34,278 nucleotides of DNA from Crocinitomicaceae bacterium (GCA_023268965.1 JALRJE010000016.1:1-34278); one strand, 5' to 3'; positions 8,301-16,761 are shown, numbered from the stretch's first letter. Translations and numbers: made by a program. The notes: generated from the letters alone by a model not told the origin.

Positions 8301-9521
8301 TACAACAGTAGGAACCACTTCTGTTTGTGTTAATTCATCAAAGTATGGACCAGGGTTGTCTATGCCATCAGCATCTTGATAAGGGCCTTCAAAGAAGTCA
8401 CAACCAATTGCTGGTGGGTTTTCGCCATAACCCAATTTACCACCGTCAGACTCATCGATGAGGTCGCCATTATACATATAGCCTAAACCACGAGAAACGT
8501 CACAACCAGTGTAGTCATCAGCGTAGTTTCCGATATCTGCATCTAAGTACTGTGAAAAGTAAGTATTATATAGCGTCTGTGTACCGCGGTTGATCAATTC
8601 ATAGTTGTAGAAAGTCATGCGGTTGACCTCATCATTTGTCGCGAAAGAGAAAGCCTGAGCACGTATCTCCATACCAATCGGGTCACCGTTGGTTTCAGTG
8701 TGGATATTTCCTTTATCATTGAATACCCACCAATGCGTTTCGTCGCCGAATAGTGAAATGCGTCGGTCGATTCCACATTCGATATCGTCACGACCTAGGA
8801 TGTCGTCATACCAAGGGTGGTCTCCATTGTCTGGGTTGTAGTTGCCGTCTTGGTCTCTATCGTAAAAAGGCGCTAAGAAGTAATCTTGACCTCTTGAAAC
8901 ATCGCCATGAGCTGGCCAACCATAGATGCGGTTGAGCTCATCGTTTGTTGGTGCAGTGATTTCGTCACAACCTTCTGTAGTAATACCAGCGTTACACTCC
9001 CACCAGATGTTGAATTTGATCACCTCTGCTTTGCGGATAGTATAGAATTTATCGTAAGCAATACATTGGTCTGGATCGATGTTCGCCTCGCCAAAATCGC
9101 GAATGGCGTCGTCACCTACTGGATTAAGTGGGTTAAAAGTTCCTGTACCAGGGGTAACCGTTAGTGGGCCAGGCCAGAAATCGTTCCCTTGGCGGTAACG
9201 CAGGGCAGCTAATTTAAGCTGACCATTGACGTCGGTTCCACCCATCCAAAGCGCACCTGCATAAATTGCAAAGCGATTACTCCCTTTAGGAACTTCATAT
9301 GCGGCTACACCAGCAGCACGGTTTTGGAACATACTTCCACCCTGCTCGATAAGTGCAGCTACATCATTGAACTTCATGGTCAACTTTGCCGTAGCCGGGC
9401 TACAGTTGGCCTTGGGTTTGGCAGTAGGTTTGTAGTCTTTGTCATTGGGGCCTAAGTAAGCAAATGCTTGAGAGCATGTTACAGTTAGACCAATAAACGC
9501 GGCAATGAATTGCTTTTTCAT
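5349..9521 (-). CDS. Giant secreted protein with T9SS-like C-terminal domain, partner of TonB receptor
   Basis: A 1390-residue exported protein. Residues 1-21 are a signal peptide (cleavage after AFA). The body is rich in Gly, Asn, Asp, Tyr and aromatic residues, with acidic loops such as YDRDQDGNYNPDNGDHPW that resemble calcium-binding surface regions. No enzyme motif was recognised. The last 95 residues (from VVPNPYYAFSEYE, then IRIYSSNGKLIRRI, SGIYLIHVEV and a basic-hydrophobic end) resemble the T9SS type A sorting domain or a FlgD-Ig-like fold, so export by T9SS and surface display are likely. It lies 19 bp downstream of the TonB-dependent receptor gene on the same strand and is surely co-transcribed with it. 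Pairs of a CarboxypepD_reg TonB receptor and a huge secreted protein recur in Bacteroidota; their job is not established to my knowledge. The substrate is unknown. Confidence 0.8.
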   Translation of the reverse strand: MKKQFIAAFIGLTVTCSQAFAYLGPNDKDYKPTAKPKANCSPATAKLTMKFNDVAALIEQGGSMFQNRAAGVAAYEVPKGSNRFAIYAGALWMGGTDVNGQLKLAALRYRQGNDFWPGPLTVTPGTGTFNPLNPVGDDAIRDFGEANIDPDQCIAYDKFYTIRKAEVIKFNIWWECNAGITTEGCDEITAPTNDELNRIYGWPAHGDVSRGQDYFLAPFYDRDQDGNYNPDNGDHPWYDDILGRDDIECGIDRRISLFGDETHWWVFNDKGNIHTETNGDPIGMEIRAQAFSFATNDEVNRMTFYNYELINRGTQTLYNTYFSQYLDADIGNYADDYTGCDVSRGLGYMYNGDLIDESDGGKLGYGENPPAIGCDFFEGPYQDADGIDNPGPYFDELTQTEVVPTVVDALANNGIVYKGIGIGYSDGIIDNERFGMRRFTYYTSTSAYPYNDPGPAAEFYNFMEGQWANGSEMYYGGLGYTGSNGVTTTLSDYMFPGTSDPLHWSTQGEDMSGPYPNGWDESTYNNPSGDRRFVQSAGPFTLRPGAINNITVGIVYGRSTDGGLMASVEAMKRADTKAQALFDACFKILSPPDAPRLVIQELENELILMLDNPISSNNYQEAYEELDEINITDPTVDRFYRFEGYQIFQLKAQDVSIADISDPDKARLVAQCDIKNDISRIINFEFDEALGFSVPVEKVDGENNGIRHSFSIKEDAFAQGARALVNHKTYYYVAVAYAFNQFKKYDPNDPLFLDGQKIPFISSRLNFDGTAIAPVAAIPHNPMPEAGGTAQLISYGSSPRITRLDGYGNGNRSLELTQASMNEILATGYMADPTYDYGAGPVNIKVVDPLNLANGYFTCKFRNYTAPTIGNAADTASWVIYRHVSKEDMTILDSVSSERTIKSDNEQIIPQWGVSVQIFQNKYTGTGNLASRSTTMIDASIDFADSSKRWLTGVQDNDAFFPTNWIRSGDYSPECDPTDPAFEGLPNGPTYLNPCNYPDEAGADPTQAYERVLEGVIAPHRLVGYQADYMPLAYFGTFSGSSKLNASISFLPSVNIVLTSDQSLWTRCPIVELGRNPALNVGNAQPGALRKSQSVNKNGQPDGTGTGMGWFPGYAVDLESGARLYMAFGENSFLGGENGADMIWNPTDRLVSSVGTPLMGGMHPVYVFSYNQSSTNGFSSGFDFPAYVPAQAENNNDNFVYNKYLEVEGNSSSAKRQLYGSMTWVAYPMLAPDQELLSTDVTIRLRVNKEYKNFNATGANGGKPMYGWSMEDIATKLGSQDMLKEALAMINVVPNPYYAFSEYERNKLDNRIKITNLPEQCQIRIYSSNGKLIRRIKKDSPQTFQDWDLTNHAGIPVASGIYLIHVEVPNVGERVLKAFIAMRMVDLQNI

Positions 9522-9540
9522 AATACTTCGTTAAAGCTTC

Positions 9541-12500
9541 TTAAAAATCAAATTTTACTCCCAAACGAATGGTTCGAGGTATACTGATGTTAAACGGATT
9601 TTGAATCTTCATGGTGTAGTAGTCACGGAAAGATTGCTCATCGATTTGGTTTTGAATAGAGGTTTGGCTAGAAGCCGCGGCTAGAAAACCGTCGTCGTCC
9701 CAGTTACCAGTTGCGCGGTAAACATTCAAGACATTGAACTGATTAAACAAGTTAGTAGCACGCACATAGACCTGTAAAAATGCAGTTTTCTTTTTGTTTT
9801 CATTACTGCCATATTCGATACTCATGGTTTTGTCTGCTTGAATATCCAAGCGATACTGCCATGGCAAGCGAGAACCATTCAAAGTACCATTGATACCAGC
9901 ATTGAGGTTTCCAATACCCTCATCGGTAATAAATGTTTGTGAAGAATAAGGAGAACCTGAATTGATATTTGCAATCAAGTTTAAGCCCGTATTTTCAAAA
10001 ATGCGCATTTTACCAATCATTGGACCATTGTAGTCTTGACCTTCTCCGTAACGGTAGTCAAATGTAAAGTTGAATGCATGACGTTGATCATAGCTGTATG
10101 GGAAAATAACGCGCAAGTTAGGTAAGCCAGCATTGACTAGAGCGGACATCGAAGTTGCATCAGAACCAGTACCATCGGCAAACTGCAAGGTATAGTTGGC
10201 GGTCATGCGGATGTTGCCTGTTTGACGTAAGTCGTAAGCTACTGTTAAACCTTTAACGGTACCGAAGTCACGGTTACCGAATGTTTTGTAGGTGACAGGA
10301 TAAGCTTCAAAAACGTTGATCAATTGTACGTTGTCGCGCTGCTCGCGGTAGAAAGCTGAGATTTTAATCGAAGAGGTGCGCGTAACGACTTGCTGGAACC
10401 CAAGTTCGTAGTCTACCGTTTTTTCAGGTAACAAGTTCGCATTATTAATGACGGCGTTGCGGGATTGAATAAACTGATATTCATAAGGATTGAAGCGGAA
10501 ACCGGAAGTTGGGCGCTTGGTAAGGATGTCATAGTGTGCAGTGAAGGATGCCTCTTCAGAAATAGGGAAAGAGAATGCCACACGCGGCATGATATTGACT
10601 TGTGCTTTGTAGTCTTCAAAAGCTTCTGCTGTAGGCGTTTCCAAAGAAGGATCTTGCAACCAAGGTGCAATACCTGCTGCTCCACGGATTTTAGAAGGGT
10701 CTTCGATTGGCGTGCCCGTTGCGTCGTACCATTGTGAACCATTTCTGAATCCGTTAATGCCGGAAGGGTTGTTGACGTCATTGACATAAACAACGTAGTC
10801 GTCGCCCATTCCTTCTGGGAGGTCAACCCAACTGTATTGGTTGGGGTCGTTGGTTGCTAAAGCGCGGGCTTCTTGAACGGTTTTGGCCGTGTAGAATAAG
10901 AAAGGATCTTTTAAGACAGGTTGGTTGGCATCGAAAACGTCTACACGAACACCAACGTTGAAAACGATGTCTTTGAAGGCGAATTTATCCATGATGTAGC
11001 CGGCCATGTATATAGGCTGGAAGGCACCTACAAAACGTTTGTAGTTGCCATTTTCATCAAACTCATTAAAATACTTATTGATGTCGGTATTGCCTCGGAC
11101 TTTCTGACCTGTGTGGTCATAACCCCAATAAGAGACATAAGATTGGCCACTATTCAAAAGCTCGTCTGGTGAGAACATGTCAAATTGGAATAAGTTTGGA
11201 TCGTATTGATCGATATCTACAAAGTCGGTACCAGCTGGGTCATAACCTAATTTTTGGCGAAGGTTGTAGTCAAAGAAAGATTGTTGGTCATTGTTGAGCT
11301 GACCGCCGTATTCGCCTGTACCCGTTTGGAAAGCATCTCCTGAATTCAAACGGTTGTAGGTGATTGCCTTGAAAGAACCAGAGTCGGTCACTACCCCTGA
11401 ATTCAGATCGAGCTCACGGATGTGGAAGTTGGCTAGTTGGCGGGCAATGGACCAAATGCTTGCAGGGCCGTTGTCACCGCTGGTCCAGCCGCGGTCTACG
11501 CGTTGCTCGTATTCAAAACCGAGTGAAATGGAATGGTCTCCGAGCACTACCGAACCCGCACCAGTGACGCGGAATTGATCGTTTTCAGATTTTCCGAAAC
11601 CATTCGAAGGCGCACCAATATTGGCCCAAATGCTGTAGACACTGTTGGGTAAATCTCCGTTACGCAATGCGTTTCCTTGCTGGATTTGGAAAAGGTTTTC
11701 GTAACGGCCAATAGGGTTGCCATCGTAAATATTAAAATACTGAGTGGTGATAGCTGCCAATGTTGAGTTCGTCTCAGAAGGTGTAAAGTCTACCTCTACA
11801 TCTCTAAAGCCATTGTGAACATACATTTGGGTAGCAGGGTCGAATTCATAAGATGGCACACGAGTCGTTTCAAATTTACCAACATGACCATAGTTAAAGA
11901 TATTGTATCCATGATTGGGGTCGTAAGACTCATTGAAGGACTTTGAGTAATCGACCATTACATTATAAAGAGCAGATTTGATTTTCGAGCTTGAACCTTC
12001 GCGGTCGTTGTTGAAACGTTGAGTAAGGCGAGCATACACACGGTAATCTAGATTTTTGCTGACTCCGAAGTTGCTAAAGTTCAAAAGTGAACTACCATAT
12101 CCGTAAGAGGTGCCTTGGAAATAGTTCAAGGAACCTCCGAATTGCAAGTTAACAGATGGTCCTGTGTTGACGTCGATTTTACCCGAAGCAGAAAAGACGC
12201 TATTTCGTGCATTCATGCGCCAATCTGTTTTCTCGAAGTCATCGGCTCTTAAAAATAGAGCATTGTGAAAAGTACCAAAACCTGTAGAGGTTGGACGCAG
12301 CGGATTGGCAATAAGGTCCTCACGCGCCTCTTTTTTGATGCGATATGAGCCTCCTGCCAAAGGACGAGAATCTAATTGATCGGTGTAGTTGGCAGAAACA
12401 AGGAAGCCTAAGCGCGGGCGCGTTTTGTTGCCTGCGGAGTCTCTTTGCATCCAAAGTGGTCCAGACAACATTCCTTCTACCAGATTGTAACCGTATTTGT

Positions 12501-13293
12501 CAAGACCGAATACTTTACCGTCGTAGCCATTGGGGTCAGCACCATTAATGTATACACCAGAGCTAACCACCTCCATACTTCCAAAATAAATAGAAGAAGG
12601 GCCACGCGTGGTAATGGAGATGATACCACCAGTGACGTCGCCGTAGTTAGCTGGAAGACCACCCGTGATGACTGAAACTTCTTCAAGTGCTGATTTGGGC
12701 AAGTTAGAAGAACCGCGTACTTTGATACCATCTATATAAAAGTAGGTTGCGTCGGAGCGTGTACCGCGAACGGAAATTGCTCCAGAACCTTCGTTGACAT
12801 TGACACCGCCCACTGTTCCTGCAACTGCTGTTGCAGAACGTGCTGGCAAACGTGCGATGTCTTCGCGGGTTACGGTTGCACCCGATGCACCACCATCTTT
12901 GTCGATGAGTGGAACTTTATAGCGAACAACTTTGATTTCTTTTGTTTCTTGCGTCTTGCTGCTCAGCGCAAGATTGTCCAAGAAGGTAATGCGGTCAGGG
13001 GAAATAGAAACGCCAGTCTGCAAAAGTGGTTGATACCCACCTTCCGCGTTTCTTACCTCGACGTCGTATGACCCGGGCTGTATACCATTGATCTGGAATT
13101 TACCTTTTGCATCAGTTAAGGAGCTACCACGAATGGCACCTGCTTGTTTTAATAAGACCTTGCTAAACTCCAAAGGAGCTTTTGTTGCCTCGTCGGTCAC
13201 GGTACCGCGAAGTGTACCGAGTCCGGATTGTGAAAATGCGTAAGTGCTTACAAATAATGCACTTAAAAGCAATAATTTCAGTCTACCCACCAT
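9541..13293 (-). CDS. TonB-dependent receptor with CarboxypepD_reg-like N-terminal domain
   Basis: A 1250-residue outer-membrane protein. Residues 1-21 are a signal peptide. Residues about 26-112 are a carboxypeptidase regulatory-like beta sandwich (GTLRGTVTDEATKAPLEF, then DAKGKFQINGIQPGSYDVEV). Residues about 125-232 are the plug domain (VTREDIARLPARS, AISVRGTRSDATYFYIDGI, ALEEVSVITGGLPANYGDVTGG). The rest is a beta barrel ending in IRLGVKFDF, with the terminal Phe needed for outer-membrane assembly. The domain order matches SusC-like receptors, but the downstream partner is not a SusD lipoprotein. It is the first gene of a two-gene unit with the giant secreted protein. The 137-bp gap to the divergent phosphopantetheinyl transferase gene must hold its promoter; I see only a weak box (TATATTTA). 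The transported ligand is unknown. Confidence 0.93.
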   Translation of the reverse strand: MVGRLKLLLLSALFVSTYAFSQSGLGTLRGTVTDEATKAPLEFSKVLLKQAGAIRGSSLTDAKGKFQINGIQPGSYDVEVRNAEGGYQPLLQTGVSISPDRITFLDNLALSSKTQETKEIKVVRYKVPLIDKDGGASGATVTREDIARLPARSATAVAGTVGGVNVNEGSGAISVRGTRSDATYFYIDGIKVRGSSNLPKSALEEVSVITGGLPANYGDVTGGIISITTRGPSSIYFGSMEVVSSGVYINGADPNGYDGKVFGLDKYGYNLVEGMLSGPLWMQRDSAGNKTRPRLGFLVSANYTDQLDSRPLAGGSYRIKKEAREDLIANPLRPTSTGFGTFHNALFLRADDFEKTDWRMNARNSVFSASGKIDVNTGPSVNLQFGGSLNYFQGTSYGYGSSLLNFSNFGVSKNLDYRVYARLTQRFNNDREGSSSKIKSALYNVMVDYSKSFNESYDPNHGYNIFNYGHVGKFETTRVPSYEFDPATQMYVHNGFRDVEVDFTPSETNSTLAAITTQYFNIYDGNPIGRYENLFQIQQGNALRNGDLPNSVYSIWANIGAPSNGFGKSENDQFRVTGAGSVVLGDHSISLGFEYEQRVDRGWTSGDNGPASIWSIARQLANFHIRELDLNSGVVTDSGSFKAITYNRLNSGDAFQTGTGEYGGQLNNDQQSFFDYNLRQKLGYDPAGTDFVDIDQYDPNLFQFDMFSPDELLNSGQSYVSYWGYDHTGQKVRGNTDINKYFNEFDENGNYKRFVGAFQPIYMAGYIMDKFAFKDIVFNVGVRVDVFDANQPVLKDPFLFYTAKTVQEARALATNDPNQYSWVDLPEGMGDDYVVYVNDVNNPSGINGFRNGSQWYDATGTPIEDPSKIRGAAGIAPWLQDPSLETPTAEAFEDYKAQVNIMPRVAFSFPISEEASFTAHYDILTKRPTSGFRFNPYEYQFIQSRNAVINNANLLPEKTVDYELGFQQVVTRTSSIKISAFYREQRDNVQLINVFEAYPVTYKTFGNRDFGTVKGLTVAYDLRQTGNIRMTANYTLQFADGTGSDATSMSALVNAGLPNLRVIFPYSYDQRHAFNFTFDYRYGEGQDYNGPMIGKMRIFENTGLNLIANINSGSPYSSQTFITDEGIGNLNAGINGTLNGSRLPWQYRLDIQADKTMSIEYGSNENKKKTAFLQVYVRATNLFNQFNVLNVYRATGNWDDDGFLAAASSQTSIQNQIDEQSFRDYYTMKIQNPFNISIPRTIRLGVKFDF

Positions 13294-13393
13294 ATGAATG
13301 CGTATAAATTTTACTATATCTCGTTTTTATAAGAATGTAAATATAGAAAAATCCATAGTCTTAACATAAAATTCATCAAAATTCTATGAGATG

Positions 13394-13426
13394 TTTGCGC
13401 ATATTTGTAGAATAATCCTGTGTTTG
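13394..13426 (+). promoter_or_regulatory. Putative promoter of the phosphopantetheinyl transferase gene
   Basis: TTTG at 13394-13397, 21 bp, then TGTGTTTG at 13419-13426 (one mismatch to TAnnTTTG). The box ends 4 nt before the ATG, so the mRNA is predicted to be leaderless. Confidence 0.5.
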
Positions 13427-13430
13427 CTAT

Positions 13431-14057
13431 ATGACTCCTATTTCCATAGATTTTGAGATTACGGCTTTGAACTTCCTTTATATGAATTCAATGTTAATTG
13501 ATGAAAAGGCTGTTGGGCTTTTTAAAGAAGAAATTGAACAAAGTAAAAGTTACACGCATCGCCAACGCAAAGAAGCATTCCTAGGTATTCGTTTTTTGCG
13601 TAATTCACTCGGAATCAACAAACCTATAACATATAACCTGAATGGCAAACCCTTTTTAGAAGGTGATAAAAATTATATTTCTATTTCACATAGCCAGCAT
13701 TTTGTAGCATTTGCCTTTTCTGAGATTCCCATAGGAATTGATCTTGAAAAAGCGGACCGTGACACCTCAAGAATTATAAATAAGTTTTTGTCAGAGGACG
13801 AAAAAAATTTATATCATCAGGCCAAAGGAAATTGGCCCTTAGAACTATGGTGTGCAAAAGAAGCTGTTTACAAACTTTACGATATTCCGGGCCTATCATT
13901 AAAGGATGGTATTCAAATTCATAGCAGAGAACAAAACCAATTGACCTTATTAGAAGGTTGTTTGAAAGGAGCTGGACCGAACAAGACATTTCTTGTCAAA
14001 CTCAAAGAAGCGCATGGGTTACTTTTTGCAGTAGCACACTTTAAAGCTGAGCCTTAA
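13431..14057 (+). CDS. 4'-phosphopantetheinyl transferase (Sfp/Gsp type)
   Basis: It moves the phosphopantetheine arm of CoA to a serine of an acyl or peptidyl carrier protein, turning it from apo to holo form. The family motifs stand in order: GKPFL (residues 72-76), ISISHS (83-88), IGIDLEKAD with Mg2+ ligands Asp104 and Glu106, and LWCAKEAVYK with Glu144 and Lys148. At 208 residues it is slightly shorter than Sfp (about 225). No polyketide or non-ribosomal peptide synthase genes are nearby. It may serve a distant pathway or act as the general carrier-protein activator, as in some Bacteroidota. The ATG is placed 4 nt after a promoter-like box. The 3' end overlaps the convergent nadC gene by 17 bp. 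Confidence 0.9.
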   Translation: MTPISIDFEITALNFLYMNSMLIDEKAVGLFKEEIEQSKSYTHRQRKEAFLGIRFLRNSLGINKPITYNLNGKPFLEGDKNYISISHSQHFVAFAFSEIPIGIDLEKADRDTSRIINKFLSEDEKNLYHQAKGNWPLELWCAKEAVYKLYDIPGLSLKDGIQIHSREQNQLTLLEGCLKGAGPNKTFLVKLKEAHGLLFAVAHFKAEP

Positions 14058-14877
14058 GGCTCATGTCTAAGGCCTTTACCGAATGAGTGAGTGCACCCAC
14101 CGAAATATATTGAACACCCGTTTCTGCATAGGATCGGATGGTCTCAGAGGTAATGCCTCCGCTCGCTTCTGTTTCAATACCCTGTGGTATAAGTTGTAGG
14201 GCCGCCTTTAAGTCTTTGGGTGTAAAATTATCCAACATGACCCGGTGGTAATCAAAAGGGAGTGATAAAAGTTCTTTGAGTTCATCCATCGAACGGACCT
14301 CCACCTCTACCTTCAAATCAAGCTTCTTACTCTCTTGGTAAGCTTTGGTGCGCTGTAAGGCTGGGCCCAAACCACCCGCGTAGTCAATGTGGTTGTCTTT
14401 GAGCATGATCATGTCGTAAAGCCCAAAACGATGATTAGCACCACCTCCAATTTTAACTGCATATTTGTCTAAAATACGCATTCCGGGGGTGGTTTTACGG
14501 GTATCTAAAAGCGTGCAATTTGTGCCTGCAATAAGGCTGACATAATAAGCAGTTTGGGTGGCAATTCCACTCATGTGTTGCATGCAATTGAGAAGTAATC
14601 GTTCTATGGCCAAGATTGACCGGGCAGATCCTTCTAAAATAAAGGCGACTTGACCAAATTCAACAGGAGCACCATCTTTGAGTTTGGCCTTCAACACCAA
14701 GTTGGGGTCGTAGATTTCACAGATACGCTGTGCAACTTGCATGCCGGCAAGTACACCTTTTTCTTTGATCAAAAGAAATGCTGTAGATATTGCATCTTCT
14801 GGAACACAAGCCAATGAGGAATGATCTCCGTCTTGGATGTCCTCTTGAAGCGCAGTTCTTATAAATTCGTCTAGCAT
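14041..14877 (-). CDS. nadC: Nicotinate-nucleotide pyrophosphorylase (carboxylating), quinolinate phosphoribosyltransferase
   Basis: It converts quinolinate and PRPP to nicotinate mononucleotide, CO2 and pyrophosphate, the entry to de novo NAD synthesis in the cytosol. Recognised motifs are LLLNCMQHMSGIAT, DTRKTTPGMR (substrate-binding Arg and Lys), KIGGGANHRFGLYDMIMLKDNH (a near-invariant family signature), and the C-terminal EASGGIT with VQYISVGALTHSV. The start at 14877 gives 278 residues, the usual family length, and begins with MLDEFIRTALQEDI, the normal N-terminal helix. A longer frame from 14958 would run through the promoter and into uvrC, so it is rejected. nadA and nadB are not in the window. 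It is divergent from uvrC across 54 bp and overlaps the convergent transferase gene by 17 bp. Confidence 0.97.
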   Translation of the reverse strand: MLDEFIRTALQEDIQDGDHSSLACVPEDAISTAFLLIKEKGVLAGMQVAQRICEIYDPNLVLKAKLKDGAPVEFGQVAFILEGSARSILAIERLLLNCMQHMSGIATQTAYYVSLIAGTNCTLLDTRKTTPGMRILDKYAVKIGGGANHRFGLYDMIMLKDNHIDYAGGLGPALQRTKAYQESKKLDLKVEVEVRSMDELKELLSLPFDYHRVMLDNFTPKDLKAALQLIPQGIETEASGGITSETIRSYAETGVQYISVGALTHSVKALDMSLKAQL

Positions 14878-14881
14878 GCAA

Positions 14882-14913
14882 CAAAGATAAGAAGAGCCGT
14901 AGAATCCGCACAA
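14882..14913 (-). promoter_or_regulatory. Promoter of nadC
   Basis: On the minus strand TTG (14911-14913), 21 bp, then TATCTTTG (14882-14889). The box ends 4 nt before the ATG at 14877, so the transcript should begin at or next to the start codon. Confidence 0.65.
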
Positions 14914-14919
14914 TGTTTC

Positions 14920-14927
14920 TAAATTTG
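14920..14927 (+). promoter_or_regulatory. -7 box TAAATTTG of uvrC
   Basis: TAAATTTG ends 4 nt before the GTG start at 14932. No TTG stands at -33. The expected -33 zone overlaps the spacer and box of the nadC promoter on the other strand. Confidence 0.5.
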
Positions 14928-14931
14928 AAGC

Positions 14932-16752
14932 GTGAACAATAAAGAACACTTGCTGCAAAAAGTCAATACACTACCACACAACCCCGGCGTGTATCAATTT
15001 TTAGACAAGCAAGGACAGATTATTTATGTTGGAAAGGCAATCGATCTGAAAAAAAGAGTGAGCTCCTATTTTCAGAAAGATCATCTGGACGGTAAAACCC
15101 GGACCCTCGTTCAATTAATAGAAGACTTGCGCTTTACGGTTGTAGAAAATGAACTCGATGCCTTACTACTCGAAAATAACCTCATCAAAAGTTACCGTCC
15201 GCGCTACAATGTCTTGTTAAAAGACGACAAAACCTATCCTTGGATTGTCATCAAAAATGAAGCTTTTCCACGCGTGTTCCCAACAAGGCGTAAATTCAAC
15301 GACGGATCTACCTATTATGGCCCCTACCCTAACGTGAAGCAAATGCATCAATTGCTTGCGCTGATTCGCGAACTTTTTCAGATCAGAACCTGTGCCCTCG
15401 ACCTGCGGCCGCAAAAAATTGAGCAGCAGAAATACAAGGTTTGTTTGGAATACCACATTGGAAAATGCGCTGGGCCCTGTCAAGAACACCAAACCAGTGC
15501 CAACTACGAACAAACGTTGAACGCGGTTCGGCTTTTATTAGAGGGAAAGAACTATTCGCTTATTCAACAACTGAAACGAGACATGCAAATCCATGCTGGT
15601 CTTCAAGAATTCGAGGCGGCACAACATTGTAAGGAGCTCATAGATGCCCTTAGTAAGTACCAATCCAAATCTATGGTAGTCTCTGACCACACACAAAACT
15701 TTGATGTCTGTTATGTTGAGCAATCGGCAGACGATGCATGGGTGAGCTATATTGTCATTAACGAAGGAAGTATTGTGCATGCCTATACCTCAAGGGTTTC
15801 TAACCCATTGGGTGCTTCATTAGAAACCTTATACCTGCAGTTACTTCCTCAATTGCGTACTCATTTTGAAAGCAAGTCAAAAGAAATTGCCATTGGCATC
15901 GAAACCACGCTGAATCTCAGCTACTCAAGAAGCTTTTATCCAAAAATTGGTGAAAAGAGACAACTGTTAGAAATGGCAAAAAATAATGTCCGGCACGCCC
16001 AGTTACAAGCTAAAAAAGCAGCGATGAATAAAAGCACTTCTGTACAAAATGCGCCTATGCAAGCAGTATTGGAACTTCAAAGTGCTTTAGGCTTAGCCAA
16101 AGCACCCCTACACATTGAATGTTTTGATAACTCCAATCTTCAGGGAACAAACGCGGTTTCTGCATGCGTGGTATTTAAAAATGGCGTTCCCAGCAAAGCC
16201 GATTACCGTCACTTTAATGTCAAAAGTGTGGTAGGCCCCGATGACTTTAGCACGATGAAAGAAGCCGTTGGGAGAAGATATAGACGGCTTAAAGAAGAAG
16301 GTATCGATCTTCCGGACTTGGTCGTGATTGATGGAGGCAAAGGACAACTCGGAGCGGCGTTAGAAGCCATTGAAGAAATTGGACTGCAAAAGGAAATTAA
16401 ACTGGTTGGCTTGGCAAAAAGGTTAGAGGAATTATACAAGCCTGGGTTTTCCAAATCTTTGATTTTGAGCAGACGATCTTTGGCCTTAAAATTAGTACAG
16501 CAACTTCGCGATGAGGCTCACCGCTTTGGCTTGAGTCACCACAGAAATAAACGCAGTAAAGGTGCAATTGGTTCTGAGCTCGATTCGATTAAAGGACTCG
16601 GGCCTAAAACCATAGCAACAATTTTTCGTGAATTCAAAACGATTTCTGCACTGCAAGCAGCCCCTCCTGAAGAAGTTGCAAAAAAAATAGGAGCCTCTAA
16701 AACGAAACTCCTATTTGAATATTTGAAAACTATTGCAGATCAATCTCAATAA
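14932..16752 (+). CDS. uvrC: Excinuclease ABC subunit C
   Basis: The dual nuclease of nucleotide excision repair, which cuts DNA on both sides of a lesion after UvrA and UvrB load. Domains in order: GIY-YIG nuclease (residues 14-95, GVYQFLDKQGQIIYVGKA) for the 3' cut; a cysteine cluster (C154, C171, C179, C183), the recently recognised Fe-S ligand set of UvrC; a UVR helix pair for UvrB (about 205-245); the RNase H-like 5' nuclease (ECFDNSN with Asp399, VVIDGGKGQL with Asp467, and RDEAHRF); and tandem HhH motifs (about 548-600). Length 606 is typical. The start is a GTG; a stop codon in the same frame lies two codons upstream (TGA at 14926-14928), so no earlier start is possible. There is no Shine-Dalgarno sequence, and a -7 box ends 4 nt upstream. 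Confidence 0.98.
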   Translation: MNNKEHLLQKVNTLPHNPGVYQFLDKQGQIIYVGKAIDLKKRVSSYFQKDHLDGKTRTLVQLIEDLRFTVVENELDALLLENNLIKSYRPRYNVLLKDDKTYPWIVIKNEAFPRVFPTRRKFNDGSTYYGPYPNVKQMHQLLALIRELFQIRTCALDLRPQKIEQQKYKVCLEYHIGKCAGPCQEHQTSANYEQTLNAVRLLLEGKNYSLIQQLKRDMQIHAGLQEFEAAQHCKELIDALSKYQSKSMVVSDHTQNFDVCYVEQSADDAWVSYIVINEGSIVHAYTSRVSNPLGASLETLYLQLLPQLRTHFESKSKEIAIGIETTLNLSYSRSFYPKIGEKRQLLEMAKNNVRHAQLQAKKAAMNKSTSVQNAPMQAVLELQSALGLAKAPLHIECFDNSNLQGTNAVSACVVFKNGVPSKADYRHFNVKSVVGPDDFSTMKEAVGRRYRRLKEEGIDLPDLVVIDGGKGQLGAALEAIEEIGLQKEIKLVGLAKRLEELYKPGFSKSLILSRRSLALKLVQQLRDEAHRFGLSHHRNKRSKGAIGSELDSIKGLGPKTIATIFREFKTISALQAAPPEEVAKKIGASKTKLLFEYLKTIADQSQ

Positions 16753-16761
16753 AATACAAGC

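Noticed and set aside
10413-10826. 137-residue minus-strand frame
   Set aside because: It is an alternative frame inside the TonB receptor barrel with no family likeness.
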